Source: an uncultured Planctomycetota bacterium
GTDB lineage: Bacteria > Planctomycetota > Phycisphaerae > UBA1845 > UTPLA1
Reading direction: 5' to 3'
Assembly: GCA_900696465.1 (NCBI GenBank)
Contig: CAADGE010000027.1
Coordinates: forward strand, 1-64,000
Length of the DNA: 64,000 bases
The first letter of the stretch is position 1, and every line of letters starts with the position of its first letter. Shown here piece after piece: positions 1 through 9,276 of the stretch. The position numbers and the translations under genes are program-made. The notes below the pieces were generated by a model that saw nothing but the letters and a program-made list of their open reading frames with translations, was not told the origin of the DNA and did not search any database.

Positions 1-60
1 CCAGCCACTCGCAGGGCCATCCTGGCCAACGCCTTCGGCGATCGCGTCATGCTTCGTTGA
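1..60 (+). CDS. C-terminal tail of an unidentified upstream gene
   Basis: Frame 1 is open from the first base to a TGA at 58-60 and encodes 19 residues ending in DRVMLR. The composition (Ala/Arg/Leu with an NAFGD stretch) is consistent with the end of a real protein that began outside the window, but the piece is too short to identify. The following 120 bases up to the next gene are non-coding. Confidence 0.35.
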   Translation, partial: PATRRAILANAFGDRVMLR

Positions 61-182
61 GTGCTCATGAGTCATATAACGGCCTTCAATAGGCACAAAG
101 TTGAAGGATTTCTACAGGGCAATTTCAAATCTCAGATTTCTGATGCAGGATTATGGTCCAAAGTTTATGGAGCATTAATCGC

Positions 183-620
183 ATGAACACAGAACAGGAC
201 TCTGCTCGCGACGTCGGCTGCTGGGCCTCGCTGATGATGCGGCTCGCCATCGCCGCGCTCTTCACCTCCGCAGCCATCGGCAAGCTCAAAGGTGGCATGG
301 AGTCCGTCAGGGCCACCGTCGGCTACTTCCAGTCCGCCTTCGCCGAAACCTGGCTGCCCGGCTCGCTGGTTACGATGCACGGATACCTGACGCCCTTCAT
401 CGAAGCGATCATCCCCATCTGGCTGATTCTCGGCTGTCGGCTCAAGTACGCGTGGCTGTTCACTGGCCTCTTCATGATCTCGCTGGCCTTCGGCATGTCC
501 GTCGCTGGTAAATATGACATCGCCGCAGGTAACTACAACTACGTGCTCATGTGTGCCGTCGGCCTCTACTTCTCGCGATTTGATTGCCTGAACATGGACG
601 CCATGCGGCGACCTCGCTGA
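183..620 (+). CDS. DoxX/MauE-like small integral membrane protein
   Basis: A 145-residue protein with four hydrophobic segments (about 16-32, 62-83, 89-106 and 116-131) separated by short polar loops, the size and layout of the DoxX/MauE superfamily of four-helix inner-membrane proteins. The first helix contains the motif AAIGKLKGG, resembling the FxxxGxxKL motif at the start of DoxX-type proteins. Members are linked to redox or electron-transfer chemistry, but no partner is encoded next to it, so no role is assigned. The ATG at 183 is preferred over an in-frame ATG at 153 because the extra ten residues are not family-like. It is convergent with the OleBC gene, 24 bases away. Confidence 0.6.
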   Translation: MNTEQDSARDVGCWASLMMRLAIAALFTSAAIGKLKGGMESVRATVGYFQSAFAETWLPGSLVTMHGYLTPFIEAIIPIWLILGCRLKYAWLFTGLFMISLAFGMSVAGKYDIAAGNYNYVLMCAVGLYFSRFDCLNMDAMRRPR

Positions 621-644
621 TGCGGATTCCGGCGCCGGGATGAT

Positions 645-3242
645 CTATCGGCCTCGCTGCATGGCGCTTCTGAGCGAGACTGTAAGCCGCTCGCTCGCCC
701 ACGCTGCCAGCTGCTCGCGGAAAATCTTCGAATTGTGCCGGATGTCCACGGGAAATCCCTGGTGGTAGAGCACCGACTCAATCGCCCGCGTATGCTCGTG
801 CGCGCGGGCCATCTCCAACAGCTCGTGCGTCAGGCCGTCAAGGTTGCTCCGATCGTCCCCTTCGCGCAGCTCGATGCAGATGACCGGCCTCTGATCGGGC
901 GGCCTGCCGACGCCGACGAGTGCCGATCGAAACACCCGCGCATGCCCGTTGAAGATCGCCTCGCACGGCTCGGTGAACAGCGTGCCGCCCGGCGTGATGA
1001 CGCGGTGCGACTTTCGCCCGCAGAACCAAATCCGCCCGCGATCGTCGAAGTATCCCACGTCGCCCATGCGATGCCACACATCGCCGCCCTCGCGAATCTT
1101 GTGCAATCGGTTCGCTCGTTCGTTGGTGCAGTAGCGCCGCGTCACCATCGGCCCTTTTACCACGACCTCGCCGATCTCACCCGGCGGCAGAACGAGATCA
1201 TCCGACCACGTCTCGATCGGCACGTCGCGGATTCGTAAGATCCGTACGGTCGCCTCGCGCATCGGTTTGCCGACACACGTCCCCGCGCCGCGCGAGGTGG
1301 CCGACGCCGTCTCGACGAGCACTTCGGCATGATCGATGGACGCCACCGGCAGGGCCTCGGTCGCGCCGTAGGGCGTGTGAATCCGCGCTTCCGGTTCCAG
1401 CATCTTCACGAAACGTGCGAGCGTCTCCGGCGGTACCGGCGCCCCCGCGGAGATGACCCGCCGGAGTGACGGCAATTTGACACCTTTTTCCTCGCCATAA
1501 AGCCCCACCCGATTGAGAAGTGCCGGCGAGCCGAACATGTGCGTCACCTGCTGATCGCGGATCGCCCCGATGATCTTGGTCGGATCGACCCATGCCGGCC
1601 GCGTCGGGTCCATCTCCGGTAACACCGCCGTCATCCCCAGCGCCGGGTCGAACAATGCAAAGAGCGGAAACGTCGGCAGATCAATTTCGCCGGGTCGGAT
1701 GCCGAAATGATCGCGCAGAATGCGCACCTGCGCATCGAACATCCCATGTTCAAACAGCACGCCCTTGGGCGGTCCCGTGCTGCCCGTCGTGAAAATGATC
1801 GCCGCGGGGTCCTCCGATCGCGTTGGCACGCACTCAAACGGCCGCCACGGATCGTCACGAAGTTCGCTCAGTGACCATCCGCCCCAGCACCATCGCGTGC
1901 CGATGGTGACATGGATGTGGCACGTCCTGAATGCCTGCCGATGCGACAATCGCAAGAGATGCGCCAGCGGGATTCCGATGAAGGCCTGCGCATCGACCTG
2001 CCGCAGACATTCAACCATCCGCCGCCTGCCCATGCCGGGATCAATCAGCACCGGCACCGCCCCGATCTTGTACAAGGCAAACGTGAGCACGAAAAACTCG
2101 ATGCTCGGCCGCACCATCAGGATCGTCCGCATGCCGCGCGTCACCCCCGCGCGGACCAGCCCATGCGCACAGCGATCCGTCTCGCGGTCCAGTTCGCCGA
2201 AACTGATCTGTGCGTAATCCGTCCGCCCATCCGGCCCGCGACGCAGCGCCCAGACGATCGCCCGCTGTTCGGGATGCTTCTGTGCCGCATCGTGCAAGTG
2301 CGCGGCGACGTTGACAACGGCTTGCGGAACCACAGCAGGAGCAGTTGATCCGGATTGCCTTCGTAGAAAATCCTGCACGAGCGGAATGATGCGATCGCCT
2401 GCGTCCTCGAGAACATAATGTCCCGCATCGGCGAAGGTATGCACCTCCGCTCGGGGAAAGCGCCGCCGCCACTCCGCGAGAAAATTCCGATCAAATACAA
2501 AATCATGATCCCCCCAGCAGATCAGCATCGGCACGGCGGCCAGTTGGTGCAGATTCTCATCAACCCACTTCGACATCGGATAGGCAGGATCGAGCGGCCC
2601 CAGCGGTATGTCCTGCACGAATCGCAGCGTCGCCCGCCGATTCGCCCACGAATCGTACGGTGCCACCAGCCCGGCACGTACCTCCGGCGGCAGACCCTTC
2701 TTCGTCGCCATCCACGTCGCACATCCGGCAAACGCGTTAAGCCCCTGCACGGCGAGCGTCGCCAACGGATTCCGCCGGCGCAGCAGCTTCAACCGCATCG
2801 GCAGCCGCTTGCCCGGCGGCAAGAGAAACGCAGCCGTATTGAGGATGACCACCCGTCGCACCGCCGACAGTCGACGCAGCGCCGCCGCAAGCCCGATCAT
2901 CCCGCCCCAGTCATGCACAACGACGGTCAGATCATCCTCGATGCCCAGGTGCGTGAGCAATGCATCCAGATCGTCGACGCGAACTTCAAGCGTATAACGA
3001 TACTGCGTATCGTCCGGCTTGTCGGAAAGCCCGCAGCCGATGTGATCCGGCACGATGCAGCGATGCGAGCCGCGAAGGGCCCTTACCAGTTCGCGATAGT
3101 AAAATGACCACGTCGGATTGCCGTGCACCATCAGCACCGGAGGGCCCGTACCTTCGTCGAGATAGTGATAGCGCCAGCCGTTGCGATCGAGGTAGCGGCT
3201 TTCGAAGGGATACAAACGCCGAATGGTTTCAGGCAGGATCAT
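645..3242 (-). CDS. oleBC: OleBC fusion: beta-lactone decarboxylase/beta-lactone synthetase for long-chain olefin synthesis
   Basis: An 865-residue two-domain protein. Residues about 1-295 are a haloalkane-dehalogenase-type alpha/beta hydrolase: oxyanion region HGNPTWS (40-46), nucleophile Asp111 in the motif HDWGG, and His274 in DAGHYVLED. This is the OleB signature (Asp nucleophile, cis-olefin-forming beta-lactone decarboxylase). Residues about 305-865 are an acyl-CoA-synthetase-like adenylating enzyme with the AMP-binding loop FTTGSTGPPKG near 484-494 and a C-terminal hinge around GYFDDRGR, matching OleC. In this pathway OleA condenses acyl-CoAs, OleD reduces the product, OleC closes the beta-lactone and OleB removes CO2. 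Natural OleB-OleC fusions in this order are known in actinobacteria, and separate ole genes occur in planctomycetes. OleA and OleD are not in this window. The ATG at 3242 fits the start of the hydrolase fold. Confidence 0.82.
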   Translation of the reverse strand: MILPETIRRLYPFESRYLDRNGWRYHYLDEGTGPPVLMVHGNPTWSFYYRELVRALRGSHRCIVPDHIGCGLSDKPDDTQYRYTLEVRVDDLDALLTHLGIEDDLTVVVHDWGGMIGLAAALRRLSAVRRVVILNTAAFLLPPGKRLPMRLKLLRRRNPLATLAVQGLNAFAGCATWMATKKGLPPEVRAGLVAPYDSWANRRATLRFVQDIPLGPLDPAYPMSKWVDENLHQLAAVPMLICWGDHDFVFDRNFLAEWRRRFPRAEVHTFADAGHYVLEDAGDRIIPLVQDFLRRQSGSTAPAVVPQAVVNVAAHLHDAAQKHPEQRAIVWALRRGPDGRTDYAQISFGELDRETDRCAHGLVRAGVTRGMRTILMVRPSIEFFVLTFALYKIGAVPVLIDPGMGRRRMVECLRQVDAQAFIGIPLAHLLRLSHRQAFRTCHIHVTIGTRWCWGGWSLSELRDDPWRPFECVPTRSEDPAAIIFTTGSTGPPKGVLFEHGMFDAQVRILRDHFGIRPGEIDLPTFPLFALFDPALGMTAVLPEMDPTRPAWVDPTKIIGAIRDQQVTHMFGSPALLNRVGLYGEEKGVKLPSLRRVISAGAPVPPETLARFVKMLEPEARIHTPYGATEALPVASIDHAEVLVETASATSRGAGTCVGKPMREATVRILRIRDVPIETWSDDLVLPPGEIGEVVVKGPMVTRRYCTNERANRLHKIREGGDVWHRMGDVGYFDDRGRIWFCGRKSHRVITPGGTLFTEPCEAIFNGHARVFRSALVGVGRPPDQRPVICIELREGDDRSNLDGLTHELLEMARAHEHTRAIESVLYHQGFPVDIRHNSKIFREQLAAWASERLTVSLRSAMQRGR

Positions 3243-3329
3243 GGAGCGGCGTGAAAGGTAACGGGACGCAGGCCGGCCGTCGAGGTGGATGTTGAGGAGA
3301 GCGCACCAGCAGCGGTGCGAAGTGAGGTG

Positions 3330-4361
3330 TCAGCCGCCGTCCCGGGCCATGAAAGGCATATCCACGGCGGTCATGCTCTTGATCACCAGTGGTGTCTTCG
3401 GTCGTCGATTATCATCGATCTCCACTTCGCCGAGGCGACGGAGCGTGGACAGTGATTGCGGCCCGGTGATCTGCCCGAAGGCCGTGTAGCGACCGTCCCA
3501 GCCCGGCTGCCGCGATAGGCAGATAAAGAACTGACAACTGCCGGATTGCGGATCGCCCGGGATCAGGGCCATGCCCACCGTGCCGAACTCAAAGGGCGTG
3601 TCGTTGAATTCAGGCGGCAGCGTCATGCCATCAGGTCGCTTGCCTTCGCCGTAGCCGTCGGGCGAACCGCCGAGGATGAACTGATTCGGAAGGACCAGAT
3701 GAAAGACCTTGCCGTTGTAAAAGCGGCGCTCGACAAGTTCAAGGAAGTTGCCCACGTGCATCGGCGCCTTCTCATAGAGCAGATTGATCGTCAACGCTCC
3801 CAGGTCGGTCTCCATCACCACCTGCTTGTACGGCACGACGCTGATGACCACCGGCGGGGCCTCGACCATGCCGCCGTAAGGACGCCATCGAAGTTGATAG
3901 ACGCCCGCCTGATGCAGACCGGGATAAAAGCGGGCCACATCGAAGCGCAACCCTACGACACCGAACGGAGCGAGAGTCACTTCCGGCACCGGGTACTGTG
4001 GCTTTCGCGTGACGCGCTCGCCCATGCTGGGCATCTCATCCGACGAGATTTCCAGGGCGCGAAATTGCGGCGCGGAGAACACATGCTCCAGCGGCAGGCC
4101 CATACCGAGGTCCATGCGCTCGCGGCCGGCCAGCGCACCGGGCACGGTCAGCTTGACCGGCTCATCCGTCAGGTTGCAGATGGCAAACTCGACCATGACG
4201 CGGCCACCGACCGGGTAAACGGTTTTCTCAGGTCGAAGCTCGGCGCGGATCAGCGTGGAGAGCGGACGCTCCGCCGTGATCGGAGCCACCGGCTCCGTCG
4301 GCAGCGTCTGCCCCGCGAGGCATGCCGATAGTACGACCGCGAGTTGGACCAGTCCGGTCAT
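3330..4361 (-). CDS. secreted cyclophilin-type peptidyl-prolyl isomerase with N-terminal extension
   Basis: A 343-residue protein. A hydrophobic N-terminus (residues 3-16) contains LSAC, a possible lipobox, so it is exported and perhaps lipid-anchored; however no Lys or Arg precedes the hydrophobic stretch. Residues about 35-175 form a beta-rich extension without a recognised family. Residues about 180-340 are a cyclophilin domain with the core motifs ETDLGALTINL, NFLELV, FILGG, GTVGMAL and CQFFI. The catalytic arginine of the usual FHRV motif is leucine here (F220-H221-L222). Three in-frame start codons lie together (GTG 4370, GTG 4367, ATG 4361); the ATG is chosen. It follows the sugar transferase on the same strand with an 88-base gap. 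Confidence 0.75.
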   Translation of the reverse strand: MTGLVQLAVVLSACLAGQTLPTEPVAPITAERPLSTLIRAELRPEKTVYPVGGRVMVEFAICNLTDEPVKLTVPGALAGRERMDLGMGLPLEHVFSAPQFRALEISSDEMPSMGERVTRKPQYPVPEVTLAPFGVVGLRFDVARFYPGLHQAGVYQLRWRPYGGMVEAPPVVISVVPYKQVVMETDLGALTINLLYEKAPMHVGNFLELVERRFYNGKVFHLVLPNQFILGGSPDGYGEGKRPDGMTLPPEFNDTPFEFGTVGMALIPGDPQSGSCQFFICLSRQPGWDGRYTAFGQITGPQSLSTLRRLGEVEIDDNRRPKTPLVIKSMTAVDMPFMARDGG

Positions 4362-4449
4362 CAACACCACACCACGTTCAGGTTCGCGACAGCTTGCCCC
4401 CGACCCGCAGGATCGACGGCCGGCATCTCATGCCGTGCCGACAAACCGC

Positions 4450-5877
4450 TCAGGCGCCGCTTCCGCTGAGCACCGCGGAAACGGTACGGAACAGGATAAG
4501 GAAATCGAGCTTCAATGACCAATGATCGATGTAGAACAAATCCAGCTTCATCCATTCCTCGAAGCCGATGCGATGGCGTCCCTTGATCTGCCACAGGCAG
4601 GTAAGCCCCGGTCGCATGCTCAGTCGGCGGCGCTGCCAGCGATCGTATTTCGCGACCTCCGACGGCAGCGGGGGCCTCGGACCGACCAGCGACATGTCGC
4701 CGCGCAGTACGTTGAAGAGCTGCGGAAACTCGTCCAGACTCCAGCGACGCAGGAATCGGCCGACCGGAGTCACGCGCGGATCGTTCTCGATCTTGAAGAC
4801 CGGTCCGGTCACCTCGTTCAGTTCCTCCAGCTCGCGCTGCCGCTCCTCGGCATCTGTGAACATGGTGCGAAACTTGAGCATCTGAAACTCGCGCCCGTTG
4901 AGGCCGCTTCGCCTTTGTCGAAAGATTATCGGACCCGGCGAGGATAGCTTGATCGCAATCGCGCATAACAACATTATCGGCGCTGTCAGGATGATCCCGA
5001 TAACCGCCAGCAGGACATCCAACGCCCGTTTGATCGAGAGCAGCTCGGGTGCATGGCTGACCGGCGAATAAGCCAGCAGCGGAATGCCGTGAAAATTCAC
5101 AAGTTCCGGGTTGGAATGGCATTGCAGCGAGTCCACCTGTATCTGTGCCGTGACCCCGATCTCCTCGCACATCCGGACGTAAGTCAGCAGTCGCGGCAGG
5201 GCATCCAGCGGGGCGCAAAAAATGACCTCATCCACCACGCTGCCGTCGAGGATTCGCGTGAGTTGATCGATTTCGCCCAGGATGGCCCCGGTACCGGCAT
5301 CGTCACCTCGTTTTTCCCAGAATCCTCGCAGATGGCCCAGGACCATCGGCTTACCGAGAGCGGAAGTCCGCAGCAGCCGGCGCATTCGCACCGCCTCACG
5401 GCCAGTCCCGACAATCAGGACATGTCGCTGCTGCCGGGAGCTGATCCAGCGGCCGACGACGCCTGTTATACCTCGCACGGCGAGCGTGGTCGCAGGAACC
5501 AGGGCGAGCATCAGTCCGATCTGTGCACGGGGGTAAGCTTCTCGGACGAAGAGCAGCGCCAGCCCTGCCATGAGCATGGCCAGAATCGCGGATGCGAAGA
5601 CAGCCGTGCGGACCAGCCAGCCGAGAGGCCGCCAGCGCATCTGATACCAGCCAAGAATCCACAGGATGGCCGGCCAGGCCGGCGGAAGGAGGGCAAGCAC
5701 CTTCAGATGGACTTCGCGAACGCTGCTGATCCTGCCCGGCAGGAGTTCAGGCCAGTCCACGCCCATGTAGAGCTTGCAGCGGATGACATCCGCCAGGACG
5801 TAAGTGAGAAGGATCGCCAGCGCGTCGGCCGCGATCATACCCACTCGAAACTGTCGCCAGATACGTGCCTGCGTCAT
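4450..5877 (-). CDS. polyprenyl-phosphate glycosylphosphotransferase (exopolysaccharide initiating enzyme)
   Basis: A 475-residue member of the WcaJ/WbaP family that transfers a sugar-1-phosphate to undecaprenyl phosphate to start exopolysaccharide repeat assembly. The N-terminal half has four to five membrane helices and a CoA-binding/Rossmann-like region (GTGREAVRMRRLL). A further helix (LLAVIGIILTAPIMLLCAIAI) precedes the catalytic domain, which shows KLSSPGPIIFRQRRSG, FKFRTMF-like LKFRTMF, RRWSLDEFPQLFNVLRG and MSLVGPRPP. The ATG at 5877 (MTQARIWRQF) is preferred over an in-frame start at 5973 because the added 32 residues are low-complexity and precede the first positive-then-hydrophobic stretch. 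Related enzymes often sit in exosortase/PEP-CTERM polysaccharide loci, but no other glycan genes are adjacent here. Confidence 0.85.
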   Translation of the reverse strand: MTQARIWRQFRVGMIAADALAILLTYVLADVIRCKLYMGVDWPELLPGRISSVREVHLKVLALLPPAWPAILWILGWYQMRWRPLGWLVRTAVFASAILAMLMAGLALLFVREAYPRAQIGLMLALVPATTLAVRGITGVVGRWISSRQQRHVLIVGTGREAVRMRRLLRTSALGKPMVLGHLRGFWEKRGDDAGTGAILGEIDQLTRILDGSVVDEVIFCAPLDALPRLLTYVRMCEEIGVTAQIQVDSLQCHSNPELVNFHGIPLLAYSPVSHAPELLSIKRALDVLLAVIGIILTAPIMLLCAIAIKLSSPGPIIFRQRRSGLNGREFQMLKFRTMFTDAEERQRELEELNEVTGPVFKIENDPRVTPVGRFLRRWSLDEFPQLFNVLRGDMSLVGPRPPLPSEVAKYDRWQRRRLSMRPGLTCLWQIKGRHRIGFEEWMKLDLFYIDHWSLKLDFLILFRTVSAVLSGSGA

Positions 5878-6249
5878 GGAGTGTAAGCTCGGGCGAGGCG
5901 ATTCGATCGTGAGTGGCGGCGGTTCATTCGCAGCAGCCGAGACTGGGCTGCCACCGGCTACGCGGCCTGCCACGCTTGCCCGATTCTATCGACAGGGGAA
6001 AAAAGCGACAAACCCTGCGAAGGGCGCACATTGCGATTACGGCAGAGGTGGGATCGCCGCGCTGCAGGGCCGATGCTCGTGAATTACATGCAAACTTAAC
6101 GCCACGCTGATACGCGGTTAACCAGGCATGGCTACAAAGAGTACACCTTTTACGTCGGCTCCACCCATTCCACCCTTCGCCGCCCCGACCGCGACAAGAC
6201 GGGCGGTCACGTCTTTTTACGAGAGCCGGTCGCCGGGTGAGCAGAAGTA
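5878..6249. other. 372-base gap between sugar transferase and aldolase
   Basis: No convincing gene was found here. It should contain the aldolase 3' end signals and the sugar transferase promoter, both on the minus strand, but I could not identify a strong terminator hairpin or a good -35/-10 pair. Confidence 0.4.
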
Positions 6250-7167
6250 TTACTTCGCATAGATCTTGATGATCTCGTCGAGAAACTTGAGCGCTTCCGG
6301 GCGCTTGCGCTGGAAGGTGTTGCGACCGATGATGGAGCCGAAGCCGCCGCCGTCGCGGATGGCCTTGCATTCCTCGAATACTTCGGCGTCGTTCTCCTTC
6401 TTGGCGCCGCCGCTGAAGATGACGATCCGCTTGCCGGCAAAGGCGCATTGAGTGACGTGGCGCACGCGCTCAGTCAGGGTGCCGATCGGAATCTTCTCCT
6501 TCTCGTAAACTTTTCGAGCGGCGTCCTGCTCGATGTGGTTCGAAGGCAGCTTCACCTTGACGATGTGTGCCCCAAGCTGGCAGGCGATCTGAGCCGCATA
6601 CCCGCAGACATCAATGGCCGTCTCGCCTTCCTTGCTCAAGCTGCTTCCACGCGGATAGCTCCAGACGATCACGGCCAGTCCGGCGGCCTTGGCTTCTTCC
6701 GCGTAGCAGCGGACGTTTTCGTACATCTCCTTGCGAAGGGCCGAGCCGGGATAGATCGTCAGACCGATGCCGCAGCAGCCCAGCCGCACGGCATCCTTCA
6801 CGGTTGCTGTCAAGGCCTGCCACGAATCCTTTTCGTCGGCGAGCAGGTCATGATTGTTTGCTTTGAGGATCAGCGGCACTTCACCAGCAAACTCAGCGGC
6901 GCCGGCTTCGAGAAAGCCGAGCGGCGCGGCGTATGCATTCAGCCCCGCCTCGATGGCGATCTTAAAGTGATAATGCGGGTCGTAGCCCTCAGGGTTTGGC
7001 GCGAAACTGCGTGCCGGACCGTGTTCCCATCCCTGATCGACCGGAAGGATCACCATGCGACCCGTGCCCGCGAGTCGACCGTGGTTGAGCATTCGGGCGA
7101 GGTTGGTCAGCACACCGGGATTGTCACTTCGATACCAGCCCAGGATTTCGCGTACGCGCTCGGTCAT
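6250..7167 (-). CDS. fbaB: class I fructose-bisphosphate aldolase (DhnA/FbaB type)
   Basis: A 305-residue TIM-barrel aldolase of the archaeal/FbaB branch, which uses a Schiff-base lysine rather than zinc to cleave fructose-1,6-bisphosphate. Family features include the N-terminal LPVDQGWEHGP motif (residues 41-51), APLGFLE near 81, LKANNHD near 101, VIVWSYPRG near 166 and the VKVKLP strand (203-208), whose lysines 204/206 include the probable Schiff-base residue. The C-terminal IFSGGAKK binds phosphate. The length is normal for the group. The start ATG at 7167 has a purine-rich AGGAGAACTC just upstream. It lies downstream of mlaD on the same strand with a 96-base gap; no other glycolytic gene is adjacent, though pgk is at 23992. 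Confidence 0.9.
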   Translation of the reverse strand: MTERVREILGWYRSDNPGVLTNLARMLNHGRLAGTGRMVILPVDQGWEHGPARSFAPNPEGYDPHYHFKIAIEAGLNAYAAPLGFLEAGAAEFAGEVPLILKANNHDLLADEKDSWQALTATVKDAVRLGCCGIGLTIYPGSALRKEMYENVRCYAEEAKAAGLAVIVWSYPRGSSLSKEGETAIDVCGYAAQIACQLGAHIVKVKLPSNHIEQDAARKVYEKEKIPIGTLTERVRHVTQCAFAGKRIVIFSGGAKKENDAEVFEECKAIRDGGGFGSIIGRNTFQRKRPEALKFLDEIIKIYAK

Positions 7168-7263
7168 GGTGAGTTCTCCTCCGTAGTTTCGGGATGATCA
7201 GCGTACCGCGAACGCAGGTCGGGTCAAGACCATCGGTCTGTCGACGTCCCGCCATCCTTCCCG

Positions 7264-8271
7264 TCAGAAGGCCTTGATCCGCAGCTTCCCCTGCTTGGCC
7301 TGGTCAAGTACCTCGCGCAGGTCCTCAAGCATGCTGGTCATCCGTCGGGCGGTCAGCAGCAACTCTTCGTACAGACGGTCGTCGTTGAGCAGGCGGCCGA
7401 CCGTTCCGGTCTTCTGTTGCATGATCGCGACCGTCTGATCCAGCCGGCGCAGCAGGGTGGACATATCGTCGATGCCGCTGGCCAGGGCGGAGAGCAGCTT
7501 GTTCATGTCGCGGGCGACATCGGCGCTGATCTCGCGTACGTGCTCCATCGTCTTCGCTGTGGATTCGGAAATCTCCCGGGCATTGGCCAGGGCGACGCGG
7601 ATGTTCTCCTGGTTTCCCGGGTCGCCGACGATGGCGTTCAACGATTGCAGCGTCATGTCGAATCGCTGAATCACGGTATCGAGCGTCGCAGTGAGGTGCT
7701 TCTCGTCCACATCCTGCATGGCCCGGGCCTCCATCAGGCGGGCGAGGTTCTCGGCCGCCGGCTTCAGTGTGGCCGCCAGTTCGCCGATGTGGTCCGCAGC
7801 CGACTGGAAGGTCTGCTGCATGTGCACGGGGATGAGTTGATCGAGAACCGGAAGCATTTTGCCTTTGATTTCGGCGGTCCCGTCCATCGGCAGTCGACGC
7901 GAATCCGTGGGATCGGTGATGACGATATTGATCGGCGGCTTGCCGATCCCCATCAGATTGGGGGACACCTGCATCTCGCACTTCTCCGGTAATTCGAAGC
8001 CCTCGACGGATACGATCAGCCGCACACCTTTCTCGAGATTGGCGTTCTGGACGAACTCCACGCTCTTGGTAATACCGATCCGCTTGCCGAACAGGGTCAC
8101 GGCTTGACCCTCCTGGATGCCTTGCACGCCTTTCTCGAAAACGACGTGCAGGTCATACGTGCGGATGAAGAGGGTTCGTCCGCCGCCGAAGGCCATGATC
8201 AGGCCGCCGAGTACGACGAGGCCCATCGTGACGAAGACACCGACAATCGTGGTCTGCCGTTGATCCTGCAT
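7264..8271 (-). CDS. mlaD: MlaD-like MCE-domain lipid-binding protein
   Basis: A 335-residue protein with one N-terminal membrane anchor (about 10-33, VFVTMGLVVLGGLIMAF) followed by an MCE domain (about 38-125: YDLHVVFEKGVQGIQEGQAV ... GIGKPPINIVI) and a long helical, coiled-coil-prone tail rich in Ala, Leu and Glu. This is the arrangement of the periplasmic substrate-binding subunit of Mla-type ABC systems, which traffic phospholipids between inner and outer membranes. It is the last gene of an mlaE-mlaF-mlaD run on the minus strand, 118 bases after mlaF. The start at 8271 has AAGGTGAG directly upstream. Confidence 0.85.
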   Translation of the reverse strand: MQDQRQTTIVGVFVTMGLVVLGGLIMAFGGGRTLFIRTYDLHVVFEKGVQGIQEGQAVTLFGKRIGITKSVEFVQNANLEKGVRLIVSVEGFELPEKCEMQVSPNLMGIGKPPINIVITDPTDSRRLPMDGTAEIKGKMLPVLDQLIPVHMQQTFQSAADHIGELAATLKPAAENLARLMEARAMQDVDEKHLTATLDTVIQRFDMTLQSLNAIVGDPGNQENIRVALANAREISESTAKTMEHVREISADVARDMNKLLSALASGIDDMSTLLRRLDQTVAIMQQKTGTVGRLLNDDRLYEELLLTARRMTSMLEDLREVLDQAKQGKLRIKAF

Positions 8272-8389
8272 GTCTCACCTTTCAGGAATGTCTTACGACC
8301 AGTGACGGCCGACAGCGTGGCGCCCGGCTTCCGTTTCGGCGCTTCGGGCAGCTTTCTGTCGGTTGTCCTTCGCCATTGGTCTTGTCCGC

Positions 8390-9178
8390 TTAATCATCCA
8401 GTGCGGCGAGGTCTTCCGGATTCGCGTGGCCGTCAACAAAACGCCGTACGCGAGGATCATTGGAGGTCTTGTACCACTCCGGAGGGCCGTCGGCGATGAT
8501 CCGCCCCTTGTCCAGCATGACGATCCGATCAGCGACCTTATAGGCGCTTGTCATGTCGTGCGTGACCACGATCCCGGTGACGCGCAGCTCGCGCTTCAGC
8601 TTGAGAATCAGCTCATTGATCACATCGGCTCGGACCGGGTCGAGGCCCGTCGTCGGCTCGTCGTAGAGGACGACTTCGGGGTTCAACGCGATGGCCCGTG
8701 CCAGGGCGACGCGCTTCCGCTGACCCCCGGAGATCTGTCCTGGCGAACGGGACTGTAGCCCGTCGAGGCCGACCATGCGGAGCTTCTGGGCGACGGTTTC
8801 CTCGAGTTGACGGTCGTCGGGCCGCGCATGCTGCACGATCGGAAAGGCGACGTTTTCGCCGACGGTCATTGAATCGAAGAGTGCACCCATCTGGAAAAGA
8901 AAGCCGAATCGCTTACGGACTTCGACAAGCTGATCTTCCGAGAGGTGATCCACCCGGCGACCATGAAAATAGACCTCACCGCTGTCCGGGCGCAGGAGCA
9001 CGACAAGATGTTTGAGCAGGACGCTCTTTCCGGTGCCGGATTCACCGATGACCACGGTCGTCTGGCCCCGCTGCAGGGTGAGATCAAGCCCGTCAAGGAC
9101 GGTGAGTGTGCCGAATCGCTTGCTGACACCGCGCAGCTCGATGAGGACATCGTCGTTGGCGGCGTCTGTGGCGGGCAT
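8390..9178 (-). CDS. mlaF: MlaF-like ABC transporter ATPase
   Basis: A 262-residue ABC ATPase with Walker A GESGTGKS (45-52), a Q-loop in FLFQMGALFDSMTV (93-106), the signature ISGGQRKRVALARA and Walker B VVLYDEPTTGLDP, followed by a switch histidine in THDM. The FQMGALFDSMTV segment is typical of the Mla/Ttg2A lipid-transport branch. It is encoded between the permease and the MCE protein of the same system, with all three genes in one direction. The start at 9178 has AGGATAG immediately upstream. Confidence 0.9.
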   Translation of the reverse strand: MPATDAANDDVLIELRGVSKRFGTLTVLDGLDLTLQRGQTTVVIGESGTGKSVLLKHLVVLLRPDSGEVYFHGRRVDHLSEDQLVEVRKRFGFLFQMGALFDSMTVGENVAFPIVQHARPDDRQLEETVAQKLRMVGLDGLQSRSPGQISGGQRKRVALARAIALNPEVVLYDEPTTGLDPVRADVINELILKLKRELRVTGIVVTHDMTSAYKVADRIVMLDKGRIIADGPPEWYKTSNDPRVRRFVDGHANPEDLAALDD

Positions 9179-9276
9179 CTATCCTGTCCTCGGGCGACTG
9201 TCGGGATTCTTTTCGCTAGGGATTCGAGGGAAACCGGCGGTTTGCCATCTGCCGGCCGCGGAAACCCTCACGCTTC

